Positions 1 to 7,201 of a DNA stretch of 11,839 nt are shown one piece after another. The stretch is from contig CACYQE010000060.1 of assembly GCA_902776515.1 (NCBI GenBank), positions 1 to 11,839 of the forward strand, written 5' to 3'. A program made the position numbers and the translations under genes. The notes beneath the pieces were generated by a model that was not told the DNA's origin, made no database searches, and was given only the letters and a program-made list of their open reading frames with translations. This stretch comes from an uncultured Pseudomonadota bacterium. GTDB taxonomy: Bacteria; Pseudomonadota; Alphaproteobacteria; Rs-D84. The stretch's first letter is position 1. Each line of letters starts with the position of its first letter.

Positions 1-123
1 CCCATCCATATTTTCTTGTTTGATGCCTGTAATCATCGTTTTCTCCTTTGTATAAAAAAAAGCAAAAATAATCGCAACTGCGACACAGATAATTCCAATT
101 ATATTTAAATAGATATTTTTCAT
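1..123 (-). CDS. 5' end of unidentified gene downstream of hemW (runs off window)
   Basis: An open frame begins with ATG at 123-121, two bases after the hemW stop codon, and runs off the left edge, giving 41 codons. The first ~25 residues (MKNIYLNIIGIICVAVAIIF...) form one hydrophobic segment followed by FFYTKEK, as in a membrane anchor or signal anchor. That ATG has no Shine-Dalgarno sequence and would rely on coupling to hemW. A second in-frame ATG at 36-34 has a strong AAGGAG six bases upstream and would give a protein starting MITGIKQENMDG without the hydrophobic segment, so the start is undecided. Too little is present to name the product. Same strand and close spacing suggest an operon with hemW. 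Confidence 0.5.
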   Translation of the reverse strand, partial: MKNIYLNIIGIICVAVAIIFAFFYTKEKTMITGIKQENMDG

Positions 124-125
124 TT

Positions 126-1184
126 TTATTTAACCAATTTTGTTACTATATCGTCCAAAACCAAGATACCTTGGTCGGTGACCGTCAATCTGTTTTGTTC
201 GGTGAATCTTAGCATGTCAGGAACAGATTTTGCAAACGGTAAATTCATCACTTTTTTTACATCATCCGTTAATTCAACACCATGGACAGTTCGTAGACCG
301 GTCAGAATTTTTTCAACCGCACGTTCGTCATCGCTGAGTGCTGCGAAACGTACACCATCGCCGATTTGTTCGTACCAAGTATTATCAAGAAATATACGAC
401 CGGCCGCGGTCGGGCCGATTCCAATATATGCCCCACCATCCCATATATTTTGATTATGACGACAGTATTGACCAGGGGCGGCGTAATTTGATACCTCGTA
501 TCGTGAAAGTTTTAGATTTTCTTGGATTGCGACATACATATCCGCCATTGTTTGGTTGTCGGGCATACAGAGTTTCATTTTCCCAAAAGGTGTATTTTCT
601 TCAATCGTTAATTCGTATAGCGAACAATGTTGTAATCCAATAGAATTTATTTGTTTGCAAATGTTAATCACGTCATGTGTTGTTTCGTCTGGCAGCCCAT
701 AAATAAAATCCCCGGAAACACGAATATTTTGTTTCGTGGCATTATGTATCAAGTTTAATGCATCTGATGCGGTGTGTTTTCGTCCCAGAAAACGTAATTT
801 ATCATCGTTCAAAGATTGCACACCGATTGACAGGCGGTTGACACCAATCGTACAAAAATCGGCCAATTTTTGTGAATCAATCGTTCCAGGGTTTGATTCA
901 AGTGTAATTTCCGCATCAGGTTGCACATCAAAACAAGAATAAATTTCGGTTAATATTCGTTCAAATACCTTTGTCGGCATCAAGGACGGTGTGCCACCAC
1001 CAAAAAAAATAGTTGGAACAGATGTTTTTCCAAGTTTCTTCGACCAATATGATACTTCGGATGTTATCTTGGTTGCATATTTATCCCAATCAGGGTTGGC
1101 ACAGGCAGACGAAAAAAACGCACAATAGTTGCATTTAGACATGCAGAAAGGAACATGAATATAGATATTGTGTGGTTTATTCAT
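126..1184 (-). CDS. hemW: HemW-like radical SAM protein (heme chaperone, formerly 'HemN-like')
   Basis: Radical SAM protein of the HemW family, known to bind heme and a 4Fe-4S cluster and thought to insert heme into respiratory enzymes; it is not a confirmed coproporphyrinogen dehydrogenase. Near the N-terminus IYIHVPFC is followed by the cluster motif CMSKCNYC (CxxxCxxC), then FFGGGTPSLM, which contacts SAM, then ESNPGT and NRLSIGVQS, all typical of HemW/HemN. The C-terminus has the small HemN-C type domain. The frame opens back to 1268, but the first 28 residues have no family counterpart and overlap the divergent promoter. ATG at 1193 and 1184 are both possible. I chose 1184 because a TTGCAC/TAATAT promoter would start transcription at about that base. 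Neither has a Shine-Dalgarno. The length, about 352 residues, fits the family. Confidence 0.9.
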   Translation of the reverse strand: MNKPHNIYIHVPFCMSKCNYCAFFSSACANPDWDKYATKITSEVSYWSKKLGKTSVPTIFFGGGTPSLMPTKVFERILTEIYSCFDVQPDAEITLESNPGTIDSQKLADFCTIGVNRLSIGVQSLNDDKLRFLGRKHTASDALNLIHNATKQNIRVSGDFIYGLPDETTHDVINICKQINSIGLQHCSLYELTIEENTPFGKMKLCMPDNQTMADMYVAIQENLKLSRYEVSNYAAPGQYCRHNQNIWDGGAYIGIGPTAAGRIFLDNTWYEQIGDGVRFAALSDDERAVEKILTGLRTVHGVELTDDVKKVMNLPFAKSVPDMLRFTEQNRLTVTDQGILVLDDIVTKLVK

Positions 1185-1191
1185 ATTTGAC

Positions 1192-1219
1192 ATATTACAA
1201 CCGACTATTTTCTGTGCAA
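1192..1219 (-). promoter_or_regulatory. Putative hemW promoter, possibly giving a leaderless mRNA
   Basis: On the minus strand TTGCAC (1219-1214) is separated by 16 bases from TAATAT (1197-1192). Transcription would begin about seven bases downstream, at or next to the A of the ATG at 1184. The same -35 hexamer, TTGCAC, occurs in the good promoter at 10768. Assigned by eye from consensus only. Confidence 0.4.
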
Positions 1220-1231
1220 GTGATAAATTGC

Positions 1232-1260
1232 TTTTTATAAAACGAAAAATATGATATAAT
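1232..1260 (+). promoter_or_regulatory. Putative extended -10 promoter for the outer-membrane protein gene
   Basis: TG-A-TATAAT (TATAAT at 1255-1260) is a perfect extended -10 element. The -35 is weak (TTTTTA at 1232-1237, spacer 17). The predicted start near 1267 leaves a leader of only about 11 bases before ATG 1278, with no Shine-Dalgarno. The 18-base block 1245-1262 recurs almost identically before the lactate dehydrogenase gene at 9364-9381. Confidence 0.45.
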
Positions 1261-1277
1261 GTCATCATAGATATAGA

Positions 1278-2771
1278 ATGAAGAAGGGACTGTTATCTTT
1301 TTTACCCGCTGTTTTGTTGCCTTTTGCGGTGTCTGCCGCAAACGAGGGGGTGCCTTCGTATTATCAAACTCAACGGGCGACAAATGCCAATCAACTGAAT
1401 TATGGGCAATATAAAAACCAGGGTTATACAAAATACGTTGGACAATCCGGGAATAAACAGGTTGTTGGAACGCGTTCTTATATTTATCAAACGGAACGTA
1501 AACAGGTTCCAACCGATGTCTATGCTGGTGTTATGACTGTCAATGGTGTTGCGGTCCCGGCCGAAAGCGAAAAAAGAACACACGTATATGCCGACTATAC
1601 ACGGCGTTTTGCGGATTTTCAGTTTAAAACTGGTGTAAATTCCATTTTGGAATGGGATGATATGGTTTTTAACGAGATAACTGTTGGGGCTCGTCATAAT
1701 TTTTCGTTGCGTAATTTTGATTTGTTTGCTTATGGTGAGTATGCGTATGGTGATATGTCGCATGGCGGTTTATCCATGGATTATGACTTGGAACCATATA
1801 ATTGGGCTGAACCAGATAATGGTATATTTACTATATCAATGGGCGACCAAACTGGTAAAAGCCAACACATGCGTTTCGGCATAGGTGCACATCATATTTG
1901 GAATATCGCAGGATGGAAACTTTCACCAACTATTGGGTATGAAATTTTCAAACATGATTTGAAAATGTCTGACCATTTGTATCCAAACCAGGGTGTTTAT
2001 TTGCCATTGATGACGAATTTGGGTGATTATGTATATGGCGATGAGCAGGGATATTTTTATTCTATGCCGACAAACATAACGCCGCCTGATGATTGGTATC
2101 AGGTTTGTATGGGACCCGAAGATATCAAGGTTGTTGTTCAATCTGGTTCAACAAGTGGTAATGTCACAAGTTTGGGTGAAACCTTGACCACCATGGACTA
2201 TGAATCCAGTATGGGTGATACACCATGGGGTGTTTACGAAGGTGATTGTGTTATTATTGGTGGTGATGGACCAATCAAGGTTGGTGGTGTTACGCATATA
2301 TACAACACAACTTGGAGTGGTTTTTATGTTGGATTAGAAGTTGAAAAACAAATGACATTGGCGGATAAATTGCGTTTTTATGTTCAATTTAGTTTGCCAA
2401 AGTATTCATCCGAAGGTATTTGGCCTAACAGAACAGATTGGCAACAGAGTCCAAGTTTCTTGGACGAGGGCAGTAATGGTTCTTATGCTTATGCGGCTGA
2501 AATGGAATACAATTATCGTGTTTCAGAACGTGTTCAATTAGCGTTAAAAGTTGATACAAACTTTTTCCATGTAGGCAAAATACCGGGCAAACTTTATATC
2601 GCAGAATACACAACGTTTGTTACTGATGAAGATGGTTATCCGATGTATGACCAAAACGATAATCCGTATTTGCAAACAGTTCCGGCACACACCGAAAACA
2701 TTACGGATTCATTAAAGGAAGCAAGTTGGCAGTCGTTTGGTTTGCATCTTGGGGTAAAGTATGCTTTTTAA
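1278..2771 (+). CDS. Predicted outer-membrane beta-barrel protein, unknown function
   Basis: A 497-residue protein with a clear signal peptide (MKKGLLSFLPAVLLPFAVSA, cleavage before ANEG). From about residue 100 it shows alternating hydrophobic/polar strands rich in Tyr, Phe and Gly (for example THVYADYTRRF, FDLFAYGEYAYGD, WSGFYVGLEVE) and ends GLHLGVKYAF. The C-terminal Phe and the final amphipathic strand are the usual signature for BAM-assembled barrels. The first ~80 mature residues are polar, Gln/Asn/Tyr-rich and may form a periplasmic or surface region. The middle (about 250-345) is acidic and loop-like. I do not recognise a defined family; an omptin-like or porin-like barrel is possible, but no catalytic residues could be assigned. 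It lies divergent from hemW and is followed at once by the damaged lytic transglycosylase. There is no Shine-Dalgarno at ATG 1278. Confidence 0.75.
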   Translation: MKKGLLSFLPAVLLPFAVSAANEGVPSYYQTQRATNANQLNYGQYKNQGYTKYVGQSGNKQVVGTRSYIYQTERKQVPTDVYAGVMTVNGVAVPAESEKRTHVYADYTRRFADFQFKTGVNSILEWDDMVFNEITVGARHNFSLRNFDLFAYGEYAYGDMSHGGLSMDYDLEPYNWAEPDNGIFTISMGDQTGKSQHMRFGIGAHHIWNIAGWKLSPTIGYEIFKHDLKMSDHLYPNQGVYLPLMTNLGDYVYGDEQGYFYSMPTNITPPDDWYQVCMGPEDIKVVVQSGSTSGNVTSLGETLTTMDYESSMGDTPWGVYEGDCVIIGGDGPIKVGGVTHIYNTTWSGFYVGLEVEKQMTLADKLRFYVQFSLPKYSSEGIWPNRTDWQQSPSFLDEGSNGSYAYAAEMEYNYRVSERVQLALKVDTNFFHVGKIPGKLYIAEYTTFVTDEDGYPMYDQNDNPYLQTVPAHTENITDSLKEASWQSFGLHLGVKYAF

Positions 2772-2787
2772 TTTAGAGTTCACAAAT

Positions 2788-3345
2788 ATGTTGTGCAAGA
2801 TAGTAAAAATAATTCCGTTGGTCTGTTTTTTTTCTGTGGGCATTTGTTCCGCAGATACGGGTGATTTCGATATGGACAGATGGGATTCTGTTTTGGCGGA
2901 TGTGCGAACCAAGGCTTTGGCAAAAAATATATCTGAAAATACGATAAATGCAACGTTGCGTTTGCCGAAATTTGTCCCGTCTATTGTGAAAAGCGATAAA
3001 AATCAGGCTGAATTTAAATTGACTTTGGATTCTTACCTGGCACGTGTCGTAAATAGTGACAAAATAGCCAAGGGCAAGATTGCAAAAACAAAATATCCAA
3101 CTATGTTGTCACGTGTTGATAAAATGTATGGTGTGCCACCACATGTTATAATGGCTTTTTGGGGAATGGAATCAAATTATGGCACGGTTAAATCCAAACA
3201 TAAATTAACAGACGCTTTTTTTACCTTGATGTATATATGTATATTAACAGCGAGTGGGATGTGCTCTTTAGTTTTGGGCCGGTGCGATGGGGCATTTTCA
3301 ATTTATTCCGACAACGTTGGCGATGTATGGTGTCGATGGAAATAA
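2788..3345 (+). pseudogene. Lytic murein transglycosylase (MltB/SLT family), N-terminal half of a broken gene
   Basis: The N-terminal part of a membrane-bound or periplasmic lytic transglycosylase that cleaves peptidoglycan glycan strands. A signal peptide (MLCKIVKIIPLVCFFSVG...ICSA) begins at ATG 2788; the frame also opens at 2761, overlapping the previous gene, but then adds nine residues ahead of the signal. The MltB hallmark GVPPHVIMAFWGMESNYG is present, with the catalytic Glu encoded at 3169-3171. Homology holds through LTDAFFTLMY (to about 3234). After that the frame reads unrelated residues and stops at 3343-3345, while the rest of the enzyme continues in the next frame. About 43 bases lie where MltB proteins have roughly 36-38 residues, so some 65-70 bases look missing. 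Likely a pseudogene, unless the assembly is wrong here. Confidence 0.75.
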
Positions 3346-3769
3346 TGATGGCAAAATAGATATAATTGACAGCATCAGTGATGCGATGGCCAGTGCCGGC
3401 AATTATCTGAATAAATTAGGTTGGGATAAAACACAGCGTATTGCTCGTCGTGTTATATTACCTGCTGATTTTGATAAATCTCTGTTGGATGGTAAAAGTA
3501 AAAAGACTTTGTCGGAATGGGCGGCTTTGGGTGTTCGAAATCCTGATGGTGGAATGATTCCAACAGGTGAAATGGTGGCCGGATTGGTCGCCGATGTTGC
3601 AAACATACAAACAGTGGATTCGGATGAGTTTAGCCCGGATACTGATGTTGCACCGGCACCGGTAATAACGGCGTATTTAACGTATCCGAATTTTTATCGT
3701 ATAAAACGTTGGAATAATTCAAATTGGTACGCCATTGCTATATCAGAATTGTCTGATAAATTACGTTAA
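3278..3769 (+). pseudogene. Lytic murein transglycosylase (MltB/SLT family), C-terminal half in a shifted frame
   Basis: This frame, shifted by one relative to the upstream half, resumes the MltB fold at AGAMGHFQFIPTTLAMYG (Ala codon 3278-3280), matching the family's GSWAGAMGxxQFxPSS segment. VDGNNDGKIDIIDSISDAMAS and NYLNKLGW follow, with a C-terminal YPNFYRIKRWNNSNWYA typical of the family. An ATG exists at 3287 (in AGAMG), but it has no ribosome binding site and lies inside a conserved motif, so independent expression is unlikely. An in-frame TAG at 3269-3271 closes the frame upstream. Substrate-groove residues are in this half and the catalytic Glu in the other, so neither half should work alone. 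Everything downstream of the junction looks intact, which suggests a recent lesion. Confidence 0.75.
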
Positions 3770-3859
3770 AATCCGCCATTTAATAATGAAAATAAAAAGA
3801 TTGATAACGGTATTATAGTTTGATACCCTTAAGATATGTTCATTAAAAGGATTTATGAA

Positions 3860-4813
3860 ATGGCTATCAAAGTTCGTGATTTTGAGGTCCGATTAACCAG
3901 AAATAAAGAAGAACGCAAAATGGTTCGCCAATTGCGTTACGAAGTTTTTGTTAAAGAAGAAGGTGCATCCGCAACCGAAGAACAACACGCACTTGGTGAA
4001 GAATACGATGATTTTGATAAATTTGCGGAATATATGGCCGTGTTTCATAATGGCCGTATTGTTGGGGCGTATCGTGTAATTGATAAAAAGGCCGCGGATA
4101 AAATGGGCGGCTTTTATACCGAAACAGAATTTAATATTTCTAAAATCAAAAATGCGACTGACAATATTGCCGAAATGTCACGTGCATGTGTTGCCCAGGA
4201 ATATCGTGAAAACGCTCTGGTTATGCGTATGTTATGGGCGGGGTTAAGTGAATATGTTTTGCGGCGGCGTATTGCGGTTTTGTTCGGTGTTGCATCAATG
4301 GTCGGACAAAAGCCTGTTGAATCGGCCCAGGCGATATCTTACTTGTATTATAATCATTTGTCGCCAAATCGTCTGCGTGCCCGTGTTATACCGGAAAATT
4401 TTGCACCCGGGGTTGATACACGTATGGCACGTATGAATATATTGCCACGTGCCTTTGTTGACGAAGAATTGGCAAAAAAACAAATGACACCATTGATTAA
4501 GGGATATTTGCGTTTGGGTGCAACCTTTGGTTTGGGTGTTTTTATTGACAAGCCTTTTAATACATACGATGTGTTTGTTATGATGCAAACAAAAAATATG
4601 GATGCGGCGTATCAGAAACATTTTTATGGTCGTGAAAATGCACTTGACCATTTGGGTGTAAAACCACGTCCTTTTAAAACACTTGGTAAAATAATGTTGT
4701 TGCCAATTACCGGGTCACTTAGTATGTTGGGTGCATTTTTTGAATTTCTGTTGCGTGAAGATGCAGCAGATGCTGAATTTATCGAAGAAAACAACCAAAC
4801 AACCGAGGAATAA
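3860..4813 (+). CDS. olsB: L-ornithine N(alpha)-acyltransferase (OlsB-like GNAT)
   Basis: OlsB transfers a 3-hydroxyacyl chain from acyl carrier protein to the alpha-amino group of ornithine, giving lyso-ornithine lipid, the first step of ornithine-lipid synthesis. The N-terminal half shows the hemolysin/OlsB-type GNAT fold: LRYEVFVKEEG (about residues 25-35), then VFHNGRIVGAYRVID, NIAEMSRACVAQEYRE and a conserved region running to SYLYYNHLSP. The start at 3860 has AAAAGG nine bases upstream; an in-frame ATG at 3836 lacks one. The protein of about 317 residues is a little longer than many OlsB and ends in an acidic tail (DAADAEFIEENNQTTEE). An acyltransferase matching OlsA follows three bases after the stop region, the classic alphaproteobacterial olsBA order, and this context is the main support for the specific substrate. 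Confidence 0.8.
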   Translation: MAIKVRDFEVRLTRNKEERKMVRQLRYEVFVKEEGASATEEQHALGEEYDDFDKFAEYMAVFHNGRIVGAYRVIDKKAADKMGGFYTETEFNISKIKNATDNIAEMSRACVAQEYRENALVMRMLWAGLSEYVLRRRIAVLFGVASMVGQKPVESAQAISYLYYNHLSPNRLRARVIPENFAPGVDTRMARMNILPRAFVDEELAKKQMTPLIKGYLRLGATFGLGVFIDKPFNTYDVFVMMQTKNMDAAYQKHFYGRENALDHLGVKPRPFKTLGKIMLLPITGSLSMLGAFFEFLLREDAADAEFIEENNQTTEE

Positions 4814-4816
4814 ACT

Positions 4817-5683
4817 ATGTCATCGCATATCCGAAAACAAAATATATTTAATACAATAACTGGTTCAATTCGTTTTGTGGCGTTTTGGATAATGGTTGTT
4901 TTACAATTACCTATTTTGTTTTTGTTGCCACGTGGCAGATTTTCGGTAAAATATATGGGCGTGTTTATGAAAATCTTGTTAATTTTATCAAATATCAAGA
5001 TTATAAAGCACGGCACAATATCAAAAAAGCGTCCTTTATTGGTCGCGGGAAATCATATTTCTGTATTTGAGATTGCGACATTCCCAGTAATGTTTGGGGG
5101 CAGTTTTATTTCAAAAAATGATGTCCGTCATTGGCCTTTGGTTGGTTGGGTTGCAAACAAATTTGGTGTTGTGTTTGTTGATCGCCGTCCATCCCACGCG
5201 GCCGAAGCCCTGGCCGAGGTTCAAAAGGCAATATCCACGATTTCGTACCCTTTGTATATATTTCCCGAAGGGACAACGACCAATGGTGCATACGTTAAAG
5301 AGTTTAAAAGTTCATTATTTAATGTTGCCGAAGGCACCGATGTTACCGTTCAACCAGTGGTGACGCAATATTGTTTCCACGATGGCACACCAATTGGTGA
5401 AGAAGATTTAGCGGAACATTATGCGTATTTTGATAATGCTAAACAGACACAGGGACCAAAGTGTTCCCGTGAACGCAGTGCTTTTGGTCAGATTTTTCAT
5501 GTAATGGTTTTGGGTGGTTTTACCGTAAATGTATATATGTTGCCGCCGCCGCCCTTGGCGGGTATGGACAGAAAACAAATGGCACAAAAGCTGCACGAAA
5601 TAATTTCAAATAAATACATGGAAATCAAAGGATTTAATAAAAATGAAGATAGAAAATTTATGCGTAAAGCGTCTGATAGGTGA
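4817..5683 (+). CDS. olsA: 1-acyl-sn-glycerol-3-phosphate acyltransferase family protein, probable OlsA
   Basis: A PlsC-family O-acyltransferase of 288 residues. Beside OlsB it most likely adds the second fatty acyl chain to lyso-ornithine lipid; OlsA enzymes can also act on lysophosphatidic acid. A hydrophobic segment at residues 20-38 (FVAFWIMVVLQLPILFLLP) anchors it in the inner membrane. The catalytic block is NHISVFE (N79-H80...E85), an HX4E form rather than the commoner HX4D. The acceptor-binding block is FPEGTTTNG at about 149-157, followed by the OlsA-like FKSSLF. The start lies just after the olsB stop, so the two genes are probably cotranscribed and coupled. Its last 41 bases overlap the start of proS. 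A general PlsC role in phosphatidate synthesis cannot be excluded. Confidence 0.8.
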   Translation: MSSHIRKQNIFNTITGSIRFVAFWIMVVLQLPILFLLPRGRFSVKYMGVFMKILLILSNIKIIKHGTISKKRPLLVAGNHISVFEIATFPVMFGGSFISKNDVRHWPLVGWVANKFGVVFVDRRPSHAAEALAEVQKAISTISYPLYIFPEGTTTNGAYVKEFKSSLFNVAEGTDVTVQPVVTQYCFHDGTPIGEEDLAEHYAYFDNAKQTQGPKCSRERSAFGQIFHVMVLGGFTVNVYMLPPPPLAGMDRKQMAQKLHEIISNKYMEIKGFNKNEDRKFMRKASDR

Positions 5684-6923
5684 CGTTTCAGGGGCAACAA
5701 CGCGTGGACACAAAATCGCAATCAAAGGCGGTTATGTATATCAAACTTTCCAAGGTGGATACACTTTGACCCCACTGGGTTGGAGTGTTGTTCGAAAAAT
5801 AGAAAACATTATTCGCGATGAAATGAATGCTATTGATGGGCAAGAATTGTTGTTGCCCGTTGTTTGCAGTGCTGATTTATGGCGGGAAACAGGTCGTTAC
5901 GATTCAATGGATAACATCGCAAAATTCAAAGGCAGATCAGGTGCCGACTATGTAATATGCCCAACACATGAAGAGGTTATTACAGATTATGCACGATCTG
6001 TGTTGACATCTTATCGTCAGTTACCATTTATGTTGTATCAAATTCAAACAAAATTTCGTGATGAATTGCGTGTGCGTGCCGGTTTGTTAAGAACACGTGA
6101 ATTTATTATGAAAGATGCGTATTCTTTCCATGAAACCCAAGAAGATTTGGATAAATACTATAAACGTTGTTTTGATGCATATTACAAATTATTCAAACGA
6201 TGCGGATTAAAAAACTTTGTTGATGTATTGGCTTCATCTGGTGATATGGGTGGAAAATATACACATGAATTTCAATTGATAACCGATATGGGTGAAGATA
6301 CGTTGTATCTTTGTGATTGTGGATTTCGTGCGAATAAAGAAGTCGTGGATGTTGATAACGCTGTATGTCCAAAATGCGGCAAAGTTTTAAACAGGGTTCG
6401 CGGAATTGAAATTGGCCAGGTTTTTCAATTGGGCAAATTCTATGCGGATTCTATGCATTTGACATATACCGATGCAAATGGCGATGAAAAAACACCAATT
6501 ATGGGATGCTATGGTATCGGTGTTACACGTATAATGGCCGCCATATTAGAAGAAAGTTCTGATGATAAAGGCCCTGTGTGGAATATGGAAACGGCACCTT
6601 TTGCTGTTCACGTAATCGGCCTTAATGGCAAGGACACACGTGTGCTGGAATTAGCCCAGAATATTTATGACGATTTGATTGCAAATGGTATAGAAACTGT
6701 TTTAGATAATCGTGATGTTCATGCGGGTGAAAAATTTGCAGATGCTGATTTAATTTCCGCACCAATTCGTTTGATTGTTTCGGAAAAGAATCTTGATAAA
6801 AATGTGATAGAGGTCAAGTATCGTGTAAACGATTTTGATACGGAAAAATTACCATCCTGCTTTGATATCAAAAATTGTATTTTGGATGTAAAATCAACGA
6901 TAGAAAAATTGTTACACAAATAG
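5643..6923 (+). CDS. proS: Prolyl-tRNA synthetase, bacterial-type core lacking the INS editing domain
   Basis: Class II aminoacyl-tRNA synthetase that charges tRNA-Pro with proline in the cytoplasm. Visible parts in order: an N-terminal catalytic start with GGYTLTPLGWSVVRKIE (38-54), motif 1 around ELLLPVV (68-74), CPTHEE (106-111), motif 2 (QTKFRDELRVR...REFIMKDAYSF, 135-162), motif 3 (MGCYGIGVTRIMAAI, 287-301), then the anticodon-binding domain with VLDNRDVHAGEKFADAD. Where typical bacterial ProRS carry a ~180-residue INS editing domain there is only about 40 residues, holding a compact zinc-ribbon-like CDCG...CPKCG (C224, C226, C242, C245). At 426 residues it is a short form. AAAGGA before ATG 5643 and the overlap with olsA indicate an operon. 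A second, unrelated ProRS family member lies at 7874. Confidence 0.9.
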   Translation: MKIENLCVKRLIGDVSGATTRGHKIAIKGGYVYQTFQGGYTLTPLGWSVVRKIENIIRDEMNAIDGQELLLPVVCSADLWRETGRYDSMDNIAKFKGRSGADYVICPTHEEVITDYARSVLTSYRQLPFMLYQIQTKFRDELRVRAGLLRTREFIMKDAYSFHETQEDLDKYYKRCFDAYYKLFKRCGLKNFVDVLASSGDMGGKYTHEFQLITDMGEDTLYLCDCGFRANKEVVDVDNAVCPKCGKVLNRVRGIEIGQVFQLGKFYADSMHLTYTDANGDEKTPIMGCYGIGVTRIMAAILEESSDDKGPVWNMETAPFAVHVIGLNGKDTRVLELAQNIYDDLIANGIETVLDNRDVHAGEKFADADLISAPIRLIVSEKNLDKNVIEVKYRVNDFDTEKLPSCFDIKNCILDVKSTIEKLLHK

Positions 6924-6954
6924 TGTTAGTTATTATTATTAAAAGTGCTAAAAA

Positions 6955-6980
6955 ACCGCCCAAACGGGCGGTCGTTTATT
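6955..6980. terminator. Bidirectional rho-independent terminator
   Basis: A perfect 7-bp stem ACCGCCC/GGGCGGT (6955-6961 with 6966-6972) with loop AAAC. On the plus strand it is followed by CGTTTATTT and ends the proS transcript. On the minus strand it is followed by six T, making a strong terminator that begins eight bases after the TAA at 6982-6980. That position matches the end of the full-length secreted-protein frame rather than its earlier stop at 7202. Confidence 0.85.
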
Positions 6981-7201
6981 TAAAGAACTGTCGAGTCTGA
7001 CGGGGCTGTCGGGTTTACCAAGACTTCTTTCTCTTTTAAACACTCAAATATACAAGCGTTTTTTTCCTTATCATAGTGGATCCAACTGTCTGTTGTTAAA
7101 TACAGTAAATTGTAGAAATCTTTTATATCCTCACAAGTTTTACTGTCTGTATCTTCAATTATAAATGCTTCTAAATCATGCGTAGGTGTTTTTTCGAGCT
7201 T
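6980..7201 (-). pseudogene. In-frame C-terminal remnant cut off by the TAA at 7204-7202
   Basis: Directly after the stop codon of the secreted protein, in the same frame, 73 sense codons follow before TAA at 6982-6980. They contain no ATG, GTG or TTG usable as a start near the beginning, and the only out-of-frame ATG nearby opens 15 codons. The translated stretch is protein-like: an acidic linker, then CEDIKDFYNLLYLTTDSW and ACIFECLKEKE, resembling the C...W...ACI...C pattern of the N-terminal part. The terminator lies immediately downstream. The simplest reading is one 216-residue gene with a single nonsense change, leaving this portion untranslated; a sequencing error is the alternative. 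Confidence 0.65.

Noticed and set aside
178..942. Open frames on the plus strand inside hemW (178-453, 338-643, 736-942)
   Set aside because: They lie antisense to well-supported hemW codons, have no ribosome sites and no recognisable protein features.
1193..1268. N-terminal extension of hemW to ATG 1268 or 1265
   Set aside because: No family counterpart, no Shine-Dalgarno, and it overlaps both the divergent promoter and the likely hemW promoter.
3230..3290. Programmed ribosomal frameshift in the MltB gene
   Set aside because: No clear slippery site followed by structure, and the segment between the halves is also shorter than in homologues, which a frameshift alone does not explain.
3801..3825. 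TTGATA repeated at 3801 and 3820 as promoter elements for olsB
   Set aside because: No -10 at suitable spacing could be found; left unassigned.
4295..4651. Minus-strand frames inside olsB and olsA (for example 4295-4651, 4624-5016)
   Set aside because: Shadows of strongly supported plus-strand genes with no independent support.
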